From Anaerolineae bacterium (GTDB lineage: Bacteria > Chloroflexota > Anaerolineae > 4572-78 > J111): a stretch of 64,000 nucleotides of DNA. Where the stretch lies: positions 1 to 64,000 of the forward strand of contig JAHDWA010000015.1 in assembly GCA_023382535.1 (NCBI GenBank), written 5' to 3'. Of this stretch, positions 41,382 to 49,595 are shown piece after piece. A model generated the notes under the pieces. That model saw only the letters and a list, made by a program, of their open reading frames with translations. It searched no databases and was not told the DNA's origin. Every line of letters begins with the position of its first letter. The first letter of the stretch is position 1. The position numbers and the translations under genes were made by a program.

Positions 41382-41936
41382 CTACCTTTGTTGGTTGCTA
41401 ATCAATGGAATAACAGCCTGCCCCTTGAGCGTACCGTTGACTCGAGATAGCTCCGGCCTATGCTCGGCCACCGCCGCCTCATCGAGCGGCATAATCACCG
41501 CTACCTCGTCGCAACTGTGGAACTTGGGGCAGAAGACACAATCCTTTTGCACCTTGCGCGGCAGATGCTCAATCCGGGTCAACTGAAAGCCTGTTTTCAG
41601 AAAAAAACCGGGCTTGCGGGTCAGGGCAAAAACACGTGGCAAACCGAGCGCCCGCGCCTCGTCCAGCAATTGAGCCACAAGCGCCCGGCCGATGCCGTAG
41701 CCCTGATAAGCCGGGTCAATCACCAGCGAGCGGATTTCAGCCAGGTCGCCCCACATGATAAGCAGCGATCCCATGCCCACAATTTTATCATCGGCCTCAG
41801 CCACCACCCAATCGCGGATGGATTGGTACACCTCGGCCTCCATCCGGGGCAAAATCTCCGCCTGCTTGGCGTATTCATTCAACAGCGGCATCATCCGCGA
41901 CACGTCAGTTAAGCGGGCTTTGCGAACATTGATCAC
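41382..41936 (-). CDS. ArgA-like N-acetylglutamate synthase (GNAT, short form)
   Basis: A 184-residue GNAT acetyltransferase. The acetyl-CoA site is SLVIDPAYQGYGIGRALVAQLL, and the C-terminal part reads RKVQKDCVFCPKFHSCDEVAVI, the cysteine-rich phrase of the short-form ArgA enzymes of actinobacteria and firmicutes that acetylate glutamate for arginine synthesis. The first strand and helix (VRKARLTDVSRMMPLLNEYA) are standard. It lies 105 nt downstream of argD on the same strand and would supply the N-acetylglutamate used by argB, argC and argD, although a GNAT with another substrate cannot be excluded. Confidence 0.85.
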   Translation of the reverse strand: MINVRKARLTDVSRMMPLLNEYAKQAEILPRMEAEVYQSIRDWVVAEADDKIVGMGSLLIMWGDLAEIRSLVIDPAYQGYGIGRALVAQLLDEARALGLPRVFALTRKPGFFLKTGFQLTRIEHLPRKVQKDCVFCPKFHSCDEVAVIMPLDEAAVAEHRPELSRVNGTLKGQAVIPLISNQQR

Positions 41937-41992
41937 GATTAATTGTCCTTTTCTATCCTACAGTCTATCGTTTTTTCTATGAGGGACACAAA

Positions 41993-42034
41993 GAGGCGAG
42001 GAGGTGATAACTCTTTTCTTCGCGTCCTCGCCTC
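41993..42034. repeat. GAGGCGAGGA hairpin between ArgA-like gene and argD
   Basis: GAGGCGAGGA (41993-42002) and TCCTCGCCTC (42025-42034) pair perfectly over 10 bp, with further CTCGCCTCAC words up to the argD stop. Confidence 0.8.
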
Positions 42035-42041
42035 ACTCGCC

Positions 42042-43241
42042 TCACCCCACCGCCGCCAATGTTTCTGACAGCCGCGCGGCCAGAATATCTAGCTCGGCCT
42101 GGGTGATGGTCAGCGGCGGCAGCAGGCGGACAACTTTTTCGCCGGCCACCAGGATAATCAGGCCGTGATTGCGCGCTTCGGCCACAATTTCAGCCGCCGG
42201 TATCTCCGAGAGAAGTCCCCACATCAAGCCCTTGCCGCGCCGGCCCAACAGCAGCGGCGATTGAGCAACAATTTCAGCGAGCTTTTCGTCCAGGTAATCT
42301 CCCTTCGCCTTGACTTCAGCTAAGAAGTGGGGCTGGTTGATCTGGTTAAAGACGACCCTGGCCACGCTGCACACCAGCGGACCGGCGGCAAAGGTGCTGC
42401 CGTGGTCGCCGACCTCCAGCGTCTCGGCAACAGCCTGGGTGAGCAGCACCGCGCCCATCGGCAGACCACCGGCCAGCGGCTTGGCCAGGGTCATAAGATC
42501 GGGCGTGACTCCATAATTTTCATAGGCCCATAACTTGCCCGTCCGCCCCAGGCCGCACTGGATCTCATCGAAGATGAGCAGCGCGTCCCTTTCATCACAT
42601 AGCGCCCGCAGTCCCATCAAAAATTCAGGCTCCGCCGGGGTAACGCCGCCCTCCCCCTGCACCGGCTCGACAATCACCGCGCAGGTTTGAGCCGTGACAG
42701 CCTGGCGGGCGCTATCAAGGTTGTTAAATTCAGCAAAGGTCACGCCGCTGATGAGCGGCTCAAAAGGGGTTCGGTATTTGGCCGTCGCCGTAACGGCCAG
42801 CGCGCCCATGGTCCGCCCGTGGAAAGAGCCGCTAAAGGAGACAATGCCGCTTTTGTCGGAGTGACCCATAGCGCGGGCGTATTTTCGGGCAAATTTGAGC
42901 GCGCCCTCATTCGCTTCGGCGCCGGAATTGCAGAAGAAAACGCGGCCGGCAAAGGAGGCCTCGCACAGGTCGCGGGCCAGCAGGGCCTGTGGCGCGGTAT
43001 GGTAGAGGTTCGAGGTATGGATCAACCCGGCGGCGCTCTGTTGAATGGCTTCAATCACCACCTGATGATGGTGTCCCAGCGCCGTCACGGCAATCCCTGC
43101 CCCGGCGTCCAGATATTCGCGGCCGGCTGCGTCGTACAGCCACGATCCTTCGCCGCGCTCCAGCACCAGGTCGGGACGTTTGTAGGTTTGCAGCACATAC
43201 TGCTTTTCCAGGGCAATGATCTCTTGGGTATTGATAGTCAT
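42042..43241 (-). CDS. argD: Acetylornithine aminotransferase
   Basis: A 399-residue PLP-dependent class III aminotransferase that makes N-acetylornithine from N-acetylglutamate semialdehyde. Motifs: EYLDAGAGIAVTALGHHHQV near the N-terminus, the cofactor-site glycines in FCNSGAEANEGALKFARKYA, SFHGRTMGALAVTATAKYR, EPVQGEGGV, LIFDEIQCGLGRTGKLWA and the Schiff-base lysine in TLAKPLAGGLPMGAVLL. I start at the ATG at 43241 with AGGGGG seven bases upstream; the frame to 43304 adds 21 residues. It is between argB and the ArgA-like gene. Confidence 0.93.
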   Translation of the reverse strand: MTINTQEIIALEKQYVLQTYKRPDLVLERGEGSWLYDAAGREYLDAGAGIAVTALGHHHQVVIEAIQQSAAGLIHTSNLYHTAPQALLARDLCEASFAGRVFFCNSGAEANEGALKFARKYARAMGHSDKSGIVSFSGSFHGRTMGALAVTATAKYRTPFEPLISGVTFAEFNNLDSARQAVTAQTCAVIVEPVQGEGGVTPAEPEFLMGLRALCDERDALLIFDEIQCGLGRTGKLWAYENYGVTPDLMTLAKPLAGGLPMGAVLLTQAVAETLEVGDHGSTFAAGPLVCSVARVVFNQINQPHFLAEVKAKGDYLDEKLAEIVAQSPLLLGRRGKGLMWGLLSEIPAAEIVAEARNHGLIILVAGEKVVRLLPPLTITQAELDILAARLSETLAAVG

Positions 43242-43310
43242 AAGTTTTCCCCCTGCGCAAAGTTTTTGGACGTGTGGCGTATTCCGTAAAAGCCACCACG
43301 CCATATACCG

Positions 43311-44057
43311 TTATTCTGAGGTAATTATCGTCCCTGTTCCCGCTTCCAGCCCGGCCAGGTTCGTAATTCTGACGGCCCGCACGCCGGCGGCGACAGCTTC
43401 GGTAGCCGAGCGGACTTTGGGAATCATCCCGTTGACAATGGTCTTTTCGGCAATCAACACCTCCACCTCGGCGGCAGTCAAACGAGCCAGCAGCTCACCT
43501 TGCCGCAGTACCCCAGGGACATTGGAGACAAAAACCAAGACGTCGGCGGGCATAGCCGCGGCGACGGCCATGGCTACGTGGTCAGCATTAACGTTGAAGA
43601 TGCTGCCATCCGGCCCGTAACAAATGGGCGACAGCACCGGCGTGATGCCTTCTTCCAGCAAATGTTTGAAAACTTCAGTGCGGACAAAAGTGACCCGGCC
43701 CACCTGACCCAAATCACCCTGGGGATGGTACAGCTTTTCGACTTTGATCGAGGCTCGATCCACCCCGGACATGCCAAAGGCATCCACCCCGGCGGCCACC
43801 AGCGATGCCACCAGCCGCTTGTTGACCCGGCCGGCCAGCACCATTTTGACCACTGCCAGCGACTCGGCATCGGTGACGCGCAGACCGTCAATGTACTGGG
43901 CCTCGATGCCTAATTTTTCCTGCAATTCCTTAATTTCTTTGCCGCCGCCATGCACCAGAATGGTCGGCGTTTGCAGTTCCGCTACCGCCTGGCCCAGGTT
44001 AGCAACAAAGACGGGATCGTCGAGTTCGTTGCCCCCGATTTTGATGACTTGCACCAT
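43311..44057 (-). CDS. argB: Acetylglutamate kinase
   Basis: A 248-residue amino acid kinase that phosphorylates N-acetylglutamate. It has the N-terminal VIKIGGNELDD, ILVHGGGKEIKELQEKLG, FGMSGVDRASI, and SPICYGPDGSIFNVNADHVAMAVA with the nucleotide and metal residues, ending with the KVRSATEAVAAGVRAVRI segment. The start is the ATG at 44057, preceded by AGGAGA; the longer frame from 44084 has no ribosome site. It could in principle be the LysZ relative of a LysW pathway, but no LysW-type carrier is visible here, so arginine is the simpler reading. Downstream of argC after a hairpin. Confidence 0.92.
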   Translation of the reverse strand: MVQVIKIGGNELDDPVFVANLGQAVAELQTPTILVHGGGKEIKELQEKLGIEAQYIDGLRVTDAESLAVVKMVLAGRVNKRLVASLVAAGVDAFGMSGVDRASIKVEKLYHPQGDLGQVGRVTFVRTEVFKHLLEEGITPVLSPICYGPDGSIFNVNADHVAMAVAAAMPADVLVFVSNVPGVLRQGELLARLTAAEVEVLIAEKTIVNGMIPKVRSATEAVAAGVRAVRITNLAGLEAGTGTIITSE

Positions 44058-44092
44058 GTTGTCTCCTGTGAGGCAAAGTGGCAAAGAAGCGA

Positions 44093-44120
44093 GGAGGCGA
44101 AAGAAAAAATCTTCGCCTCC
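44093..44120. repeat. GGAGGCGAA hairpin between argC and argB
   Basis: GGAGGCGAA (44093-44101) and TTCGCCTCC (44112-44120) pair perfectly over 9 bp. The neighbouring words GAAGCGAGG and CCTCCTCGCCTC extend the pattern to 44142. It lies in the 82-nt spacer of the arg operon. Confidence 0.8.
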
Positions 44121-44139
44121 CTACCTCACCCTCCTCGCC

Positions 44140-45153
44140 TCATAAAAGTCCGAGTGTCTCTTCTACCCCAAACATACTATTAAAATTCTGGACTGCCTGT
44201 CCGGCAGCGCCTTTGCCCAGGTTGTCTATGGAGGAGCAAATGATCAACTGGCGCGGATTAAGCCAGGTGACCGACAGGACAGCCAGTTGGGTGCGCTGGG
44301 AGTGGGCCATTGTCGCCAGTTGGCCCGCCGGCAGCACCCGGACCATCGGCTCGGCGGCATAAGTTTCGACATAGAGGTTCTGGGCCGCCGGGGCAGACAG
44401 CTCATCATTCAAAGTAACATAAACGGTAGACAGCATTCCCCGGCTGACCGGCACCAGGTGCGGCGAGAAGATGAGCTTGTCGCCGGGACCGCCGAGGTTG
44501 GCGATGATCTGAACCATCTCTGGCACGTGGCGGTGACTTTGCCCAATATTATAGGGCGACAAATTCTCGTTGACCTCAACAAAATGGACCTTGAGGGTAG
44601 GCTTGCGCCCGGCCCCGCTGACCCCGCTCTTGCTGTCGGCGATGACCGGCGCGGATGCATCGAGCAGTTCTGCCTTGAGCAAAGGATAGAGGGCCAACAG
44701 CACGCTGGTCGGGTAGCAGCCGGGATTGGCCAGCAGATTCGTCTCACGAATCCTGGCCCGGTTGATTTCGGGCAGGCCGTAAACCGCTTCGGCCAGGAGC
44801 GCCGGTGCTTCGTGGGGTAAGCCGTACCATTTTTGGTACAGCGCGGCATCGGTCAAACGAAAATCAGCCGACAGGTCAATTACCCGCACGCCTGCCCGCC
44901 GCGCCGCGATAACGGTCGGCATGCTGGCTCCGTGCGGCAGACAGCAAAATACGGCGTCCACATCGGCCCAAGGGGCATCGGCCAGGGGTGTCAGGGGCAG
45001 GTCCCAGGCTATGGGATACAGATCACTCAACTTTTGCCCGGCCGCGCTTTCAGAGGTGGCAAAAACGACCTCCACCGCCGGATGTTTTCTCAAAACTGCC
45101 AGGGTTTCAAACCCGGTGTACCCGCTTGCGCCAAAAACACCTACTTTTATCAT
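44140..45153 (-). CDS. argC: N-acetyl-gamma-glutamyl-phosphate reductase
   Basis: A 337-residue NADPH-dependent dehydrogenase that reduces N-acetylglutamyl phosphate. The N-terminal nucleotide site is VGVFGASGYTGFETLAVL, the catalytic Cys lies in NPGCYPTSVLLALYPLL, and the phrase HRHVPEMVQII and the end IDNLGKGAAGQAVQNFN are typical. The length is standard. It is first in the arg operon (argC, argB, argD, ArgA-like) and is preceded by a 237-nt leader with its own promoter and an attenuator-like structure. Confidence 0.95.
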   Translation of the reverse strand: MIKVGVFGASGYTGFETLAVLRKHPAVEVVFATSESAAGQKLSDLYPIAWDLPLTPLADAPWADVDAVFCCLPHGASMPTVIAARRAGVRVIDLSADFRLTDAALYQKWYGLPHEAPALLAEAVYGLPEINRARIRETNLLANPGCYPTSVLLALYPLLKAELLDASAPVIADSKSGVSGAGRKPTLKVHFVEVNENLSPYNIGQSHRHVPEMVQIIANLGGPGDKLIFSPHLVPVSRGMLSTVYVTLNDELSAPAAQNLYVETYAAEPMVRVLPAGQLATMAHSQRTQLAVLSVTWLNPRQLIICSSIDNLGKGAAGQAVQNFNSMFGVEETLGLL

Positions 45154-45239
45154 CGTTTTAACTCATCTATAATATAAGGTAACAGGGTAGCAAAGTAGCA
45201 GAGTCGCAAAAAGCTGTTTACAACTTGCTACCTTGATAA

Positions 45240-45340
45240 CAAAAAAGCCGACCCCGTATGTCTGGAGTCGGCTGCGGAGCCGCTTGGAAGAAGACAAAAG
45301 CCCACTATCCAGACATCGGGTCTGGCTAAGTACGAGGGCT
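45240..45340 (-). promoter_or_regulatory. Candidate transcription attenuator in the argC leader
   Basis: On the minus strand an intrinsic terminator is visible: AGCCGAC (45267-45273) / GTCGGCT (45246-45252), extended by CC/GG pairs, followed by six Ts. Just upstream a hairpin AGCCC...GGGCT (45299-45340) holds CCAGAC/GTCTGG. Two rival pairings exist: CGGCT (45278-45282) with AGCCG (45269-45273), which uses one terminator arm, and 45309-45323 with 45251-45265. No known riboswitch family is recognised. Confidence 0.5.
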
Positions 45341-45396
45341 CCTGTCATTCAAGGGAAAAATAATCATCTCAACACGTTAAAATTCAGGTTCAGGCG

Positions 45397-45425
45397 AGTT
45401 TAGCACAGTTAGCGCAACCTGTCAA
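45397..45425 (-). promoter_or_regulatory. Sigma-70-type promoter of the argC leader
   Basis: Minus strand: TTGACA (45420-45425), 17-nt spacer, TAAACT (45397-45402). It overlaps the 3' end of the upstream glycosyltransferase gene and would start an RNA at about 45390. Confidence 0.65.
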
Positions 45426-46645
45426 GTGGGTTGCGGGTTCGGTTTCTCGCCCGCTTGTGAGTCCAAAACTCGCTGGTACACCTCAATTGTTAATCCGGCA
45501 ATGCGCGGCCAATTGAACAACATCTCAACCGACTGGCGTGCTTTCAGGGCGTGATTGCGGGCCCCGTCCGGATTATTGAGCGTGTGCAAGATACCCCAGG
45601 CGATTGAAGCTGCATCATCCGGGTAGACGGTAATGCCGGTATCCAGATGCTTCACCATTTCGGAAAAGCCGCCAACATCACTGACCACAATTGGACACAG
45701 CAGCGCCATCGCTTCCAGCGCCACAATCCCAAATGGTTCGTAGAGGCTCGGGAAAACGGCGCAGGCCGCCGTCCGGAAGAGGTGGTTGCGGTCTTCATCG
45801 GAGATGAAACCAACAAAATTGACCCGGTCGGAAACATGCAAACGGGCCGCTTCCTGCTTCAGATTGTCAGCCTCAGGTCCCTTCCCGGCAACCAAAATTC
45901 GAGCATTGGGGTGCTCGGCCAGCACGCGAGGCGCTGCCTGCACCAAACGGTGGACCCCTTTTTCAAAAACCAGGCGAGAAATAGTAAAAATAATCTGATC
46001 GTCCGGATCAGCATATTTAGCCCGGAAAACGGTCAGCTCTTGCGGGCCATACCCATTGCGCACGTCGGTTAGATTAACCGCGTTTGGCACTACCTCTAGC
46101 TTGCTCGTCGGAGCGCCGAATAGATTTTGAATTTCATGGTACATGTAGCGGCTGCACACAATCACCTGTGAAGCTTCGGCAATTAAATTGTGTTCGGCCC
46201 CATCAATAGACCACTGTAAAGAACTCCCCAGGTGACCCCGGACCCGTCCGCGCTCAGTGGCATGGATGGTAGCCACCAGGGGAATATTTAAAGCTTGTTT
46301 CAGGGCAATACCGGCAAAGCTGGTCAGCCAGTCATGAACATGAACTAAGTCAAAAGGGTCGGCTGTGGCGCTGATCTGCCGGACGTAATCAGTCAAGACC
46401 TGGTTTAATTCGCGTGCCTGCTGATAAATGTCAGTTGTCTCGACTCCCATCGTCGGGGCAAAGACCCGGTGTACCGTCATCCCATTTTCAGCCGTAACCC
46501 CTGCGTTTTGCTCATTCGTTGTAGGAGTCACCACATGCACAGTTAGCCCTTTTTGTACCAGGGCCGGGCTCAACTCAGCCACATGGCGACCTAACCCGCC
46601 TACGACATTGGGCGGGAATTCCCAAGAAAGCATTAAAATTTGCAT
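45422..46645 (-). CDS. GT4-family glycosyltransferase (glycogen synthase-like)
   Basis: A 407-residue GT-B retaining glycosyltransferase. The N-terminus ILMLSWEFPPNVVGGLGRHV has the nucleotide-sugar-binding GGLG and resembles starch/glycogen synthases. DLVHVHDWLTSFAG lies in the first domain; in the second domain RLVFEKGVHRLVQAAP, ILVAGKGPE and the EX7E motif EPFGIVALE are present. Products could be glycogen, trehalose-type or glycolipid sugars. A strong AGGAGG precedes the ATG, and ten bases upstream ends the binding-protein gene. Confidence 0.9.
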   Translation of the reverse strand: MQILMLSWEFPPNVVGGLGRHVAELSPALVQKGLTVHVVTPTTNEQNAGVTAENGMTVHRVFAPTMGVETTDIYQQARELNQVLTDYVRQISATADPFDLVHVHDWLTSFAGIALKQALNIPLVATIHATERGRVRGHLGSSLQWSIDGAEHNLIAEASQVIVCSRYMYHEIQNLFGAPTSKLEVVPNAVNLTDVRNGYGPQELTVFRAKYADPDDQIIFTISRLVFEKGVHRLVQAAPRVLAEHPNARILVAGKGPEADNLKQEAARLHVSDRVNFVGFISDEDRNHLFRTAACAVFPSLYEPFGIVALEAMALLCPIVVSDVGGFSEMVKHLDTGITVYPDDAASIAWGILHTLNNPDGARNHALKARQSVEMLFNWPRIAGLTIEVYQRVLDSQAGEKPNPQPT

Positions 46646-46655
46646 CGTATACCTC

Positions 46656-47681
46656 CTAATGCGAAGAGAGCAGCACCCCCGGATAGGCTGTCTCCGTCAT
46701 TCGATAAACCCATACCGGCGCACTGATTCGTTCCCCCCGCCGATCAAAAGCAATCTCGCCGCTCAGGCCCTGGCGCTGCACCGTCCCAATGACCGCGCTC
46801 ACTTTAGCCCGTAAAGGCATCTGGTGAGCGGCCAGACTCTGCTCCAACGCATCTAAAAGCACATGAGCTGCATCATAAGCCAGCACCGCTCGCGGACCGG
46901 GCGGAAACCCGGCCAGCGCTTGATAAGCTTCGACAAAGGCCGGGGCCTCATCAAGCTGCCGCGGGTCAGGGCCGGGCGAAACAAAAATGAAACCATCGGC
47001 GGCAGTCTGGGCCACTTGCAGCGTTTGCGGACTGCCCGTCTCCACCTGCCCCAAAACCGGCAGAGTTTTCCCTGCCTGGCGCAAGGCAACCAGAATCTCC
47101 CCGGCGGTCACCCCTTCTGCCCTCACGGCCAGCGCCTGGACTGAGGCGGGGATTGCGATGGCATCAGGCTCAACTATTTCTACTATAGAGTTTAAACCCA
47201 GATTTCGGCCCATCGTTTCGAGGTGAGCTTCGGTTTCGGCCAGATTAGCCGCCACACTGACCACCCCGTTTCGATCTGACTCCAGAGCAGCAGCGCTCCA
47301 CGGAATGACCAAAGCCAGGTTGGCTTTCCGGTACACCGGCAGAGCGGCCTGAGTCGTCGCCGCCGACAGGTGGCCAATCACCCCAACCACCCCTGGGTCG
47401 GCGCTGAGTGCCTTGGCTTGCTTTTCGGCCTCCAGCGGATCGTCAAAATCGTTGAGCGCCACCAATTCTACGCGATAACCACCCACTCCTTGCGCGGCAT
47501 TGCGCTCCTGGAGGGCCAATTTGACCCCAAACAAGGCCTCATACCCCAGCGGACGGTGCAAGCCTTCGAACGGAGCCACCAGGCCAATCTTTAAAGTCGG
47601 CGGCGGGTTGACAGTTCCGGCACCTATACAAGCCGGCAAGCTTAACAGAGCCAGTAAAAAAACAAGAATAACTTTCCCCAA
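46656..47681 (-). CDS. Liv-type periplasmic-binding lipoprotein
   Basis: A 341-residue substrate-binding protein of the branched-chain amino acid/amide class. It begins with a lipoprotein signal whose lipobox is LPAC (Cys18), so it is anchored outside the membrane. The type I binding fold shows PTLKIGLVAPFEGLHRPLG, VGVIGHLSAATTQAALPVYR and RAVLAYDAAHVLLDAL. No permease or ATPase genes lie next to it, so it may be a sensor-type orphan. TTG start at 47681; the ribosome site is weak. It is followed closely by the GT4 gene. Confidence 0.87.
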   Translation of the reverse strand: MGKVILVFLLALLSLPACIGAGTVNPPPTLKIGLVAPFEGLHRPLGYEALFGVKLALQERNAAQGVGGYRVELVALNDFDDPLEAEKQAKALSADPGVVGVIGHLSAATTQAALPVYRKANLALVIPWSAAALESDRNGVVSVAANLAETEAHLETMGRNLGLNSIVEIVEPDAIAIPASVQALAVRAEGVTAGEILVALRQAGKTLPVLGQVETGSPQTLQVAQTAADGFIFVSPGPDPRQLDEAPAFVEAYQALAGFPPGPRAVLAYDAAHVLLDALEQSLAAHQMPLRAKVSAVIGTVQRQGLSGEIAFDRRGERISAPVWVYRMTETAYPGVLLSSH

Positions 47682-47851
47682 GATACAAAAACACCCTATC
47701 TACTTATACTACCTGGAATTGACTCAAGAATCCAGATGACATCTGTCTCATTTTTGTTACCTTGTGGTCTCAACTCCCACAGGTCAATTATAACATGCGA
47801 ATATTTGAAAGTAGTTTGAGTCATTGCTTTTAGCCCCTGACAACTTTCTTA

Positions 47852-47860
47852 TGGTATAAT
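47852..47860 (+). promoter_or_regulatory. Extended -10 promoter of the phosphate-transporter genes
   Basis: TGGTATAAT, about 100 nt before the ATG of the Pit gene. No clear -35 at 17 nt. The rest of the 281-nt spacer shows nothing else recognised. Confidence 0.55.
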
Positions 47861-47962
47861 CAGTCTGTTATCACAGCTTCTGTAACCCCAAGAGACTAAC
47901 CCTTATAAATATAAGTGTGAATTTTACCACAAATCACATCAATTTGCCATTAATTTTTAAGA

Positions 47963-48955
47963 ATGTCCGCGCTTACTCTCCTAATTATCTTAATTGTCCT
48001 GGCTCTGGTTTTTGATTTTCTCAACGGATTTCACGATAGTGCCAACATCGTCGCTACAATGATTTCGTCGCGGGCGATGACGGCCAGAGCCGCCTTGACC
48101 CTGGTCGCTATCGCCGAGTTTGCCGGACCGTTTATTTTAGGTGTGGCTGTGGCCAAAACGGTGGGTACTGAGGTGGCTTTACCTCAGGCTATCACCATCG
48201 CCGTCGTCATGGCCGCTTTGCTCAGCGCCAGCCTCTGGAATCTCATTACCTGGTATTTGGGCATCCCCTCCAGTTCCTCACACGCCCTGATTGGGGGCAT
48301 TCTGGGTGCGGTGGTGTTCAGCTCTGGCCTCGAGGCAATCCGCATGGCCGGGGTCTGGAAAGTGGCCCTGGCCCTCTTTATCTCGCCGCTCCTGGGATTT
48401 GTGGTTGGTCTGCTGCTGATGTTACTAACTCTTTTTTTGGTTCAAGGCGCAACCCCCAAAGCCAACGTTTTCTTTAAACAAGTCCAGATTCCCACCGCTA
48501 TTGGCCTGGCTTTGAGTCATGGCGGCAACGACGCTCAAAAAACAATGGGCGTTATCACCCTGGGGCTGCTGGTCCTCGGCTTCCAGCAAGATTTTGTAGT
48601 ACCCTGGTGGGTTATTTTGCTCAGCGCCACGGCGATGGCCGCCGGTACCGCCACCGGCGGCTGGCGGATTATCCATACCCTGGGTGGTAAATTTTATCGC
48701 ATCCGCCCTATCCACAGCTTTACCTCTCAATTGACCTCGGGGCTGGTGGTGCTAGGCGCTTCACTGTTGGGCGGGCCGGTGAGTACCACCCAGGTAGTCA
48801 GTTCGGCCATCCTGGGCGTGGGGGCAGCCCAGCGCCGGTCGCAGGTGCGCTGGGGGGTTATGACCGATATCCTGGTCGCCTGGCTGCTGACCATCCCCGC
48901 CGCCGCCATGATGGCAGCGCTGCTTTACTTTCCACTCAAGTTTCTGACAGAATAG
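47963..48955 (+). CDS. Pit-family inorganic phosphate transporter
   Basis: A 330-residue membrane transporter that carries phosphate (or its metal complex) with a cation. It has the two inverted family signatures: LNGFHDSANIVATMISSRAM near the N-terminus and LALSHGGNDAQKTMGVITLG in the middle, plus IPSSSSHALIGGILGA and the second-half GPVSTTQVVSSAILGVGAA. About ten spans. It is followed after 9 nt by its DUF47 accessory gene. Such low-affinity transporters are usually constitutive; no Pho box is apparent. Confidence 0.95.
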   Translation: MSALTLLIILIVLALVFDFLNGFHDSANIVATMISSRAMTARAALTLVAIAEFAGPFILGVAVAKTVGTEVALPQAITIAVVMAALLSASLWNLITWYLGIPSSSSHALIGGILGAVVFSSGLEAIRMAGVWKVALALFISPLLGFVVGLLLMLLTLFLVQGATPKANVFFKQVQIPTAIGLALSHGGNDAQKTMGVITLGLLVLGFQQDFVVPWWVILLSATAMAAGTATGGWRIIHTLGGKFYRIRPIHSFTSQLTSGLVVLGASLLGGPVSTTQVVSSAILGVGAAQRRSQVRWGVMTDILVAWLLTIPAAAMMAALLYFPLKFLTE

Positions 48956-48964
48956 AGGCGTCCG

Positions 48965-49594
48965 ATGGGTATCAGTGCTTTTTTTAAACGCAACAAAGAA
49001 GATAAATTCGTCGAGCTGCTCATCCAGCAGAGTGAAACCACCGTTGAAGGCATCAAACTCATGGAAAGCAGTCTCAACCGGCCCGACGCCGCTGCCCTGG
49101 ACCAGATGCGGGCCAAAGAGTACGAGGCCGACGAATTCCGGCGCATTCTTATTGACGAACTGCACAACACCTTCATCACCCCCTTTGACCGGGAGGACAT
49201 CTTCAACCTGTCGCTCCACATTGACGAAATGATTGATTATGCCCTGACTACCCTGGAAGAGATGACGCTGCTCAGGGTTGATGCCGACGAGCATCTGCGG
49301 ACAATGGTTACCCTGGTACGGCAGGAAGCGGAGGAACTGGCGATGGCCATGCACCGCCTCAGCGCCAATCCCCGCGTAGCCGGCGACCATGCCCGGCGGG
49401 CCAAGAAGCTCGAAAACGAGGTGGATCACCTTTATCGAGTCGCCGTCGCCGAGTTGTTTACCAAACCCAAGGATTTCAAAGAGTTGATGGCCCTGCTCAA
49501 ACGCCGCGAGGTCTACCGCCACGTCTCGAACATGTCGGATCGGGCGGATGCTGCGGCCAACGTGTTCGGCATGGTAGTCATGAAGCTGACGTAG
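48965..49594 (+). CDS. DUF47 (PhoU-like) accessory protein of the Pit transporter
   Basis: A 209-residue all-helical cytosolic protein. The start FFKRNKEDKFVELLIQQSE, the metal-binding-like EYEADEFRRILIDELHNTFITPFDREDIFNLS and the C-terminal DRADAAANVF are the family pattern. DUF47 proteins pair with Pit transporters and probably control phosphate uptake, in the way PhoU controls Pst. It is the second gene of a run Pit, DUF47, MFS. Confidence 0.94.
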   Translation: MGISAFFKRNKEDKFVELLIQQSETTVEGIKLMESSLNRPDAAALDQMRAKEYEADEFRRILIDELHNTFITPFDREDIFNLSLHIDEMIDYALTTLEEMTLLRVDADEHLRTMVTLVRQEAEELAMAMHRLSANPRVAGDHARRAKKLENEVDHLYRVAVAELFTKPKDFKELMALLKRREVYRHVSNMSDRADAAANVFGMVVMKLT

Positions 49595-49595
49595 A

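Noticed and set aside
45163..45348. A T-box riboswitch upstream of argC
   Set aside because: The conserved T-box antiterminator sequence and specifier stem are not seen; only the general terminator/alternative hairpin layout is present.
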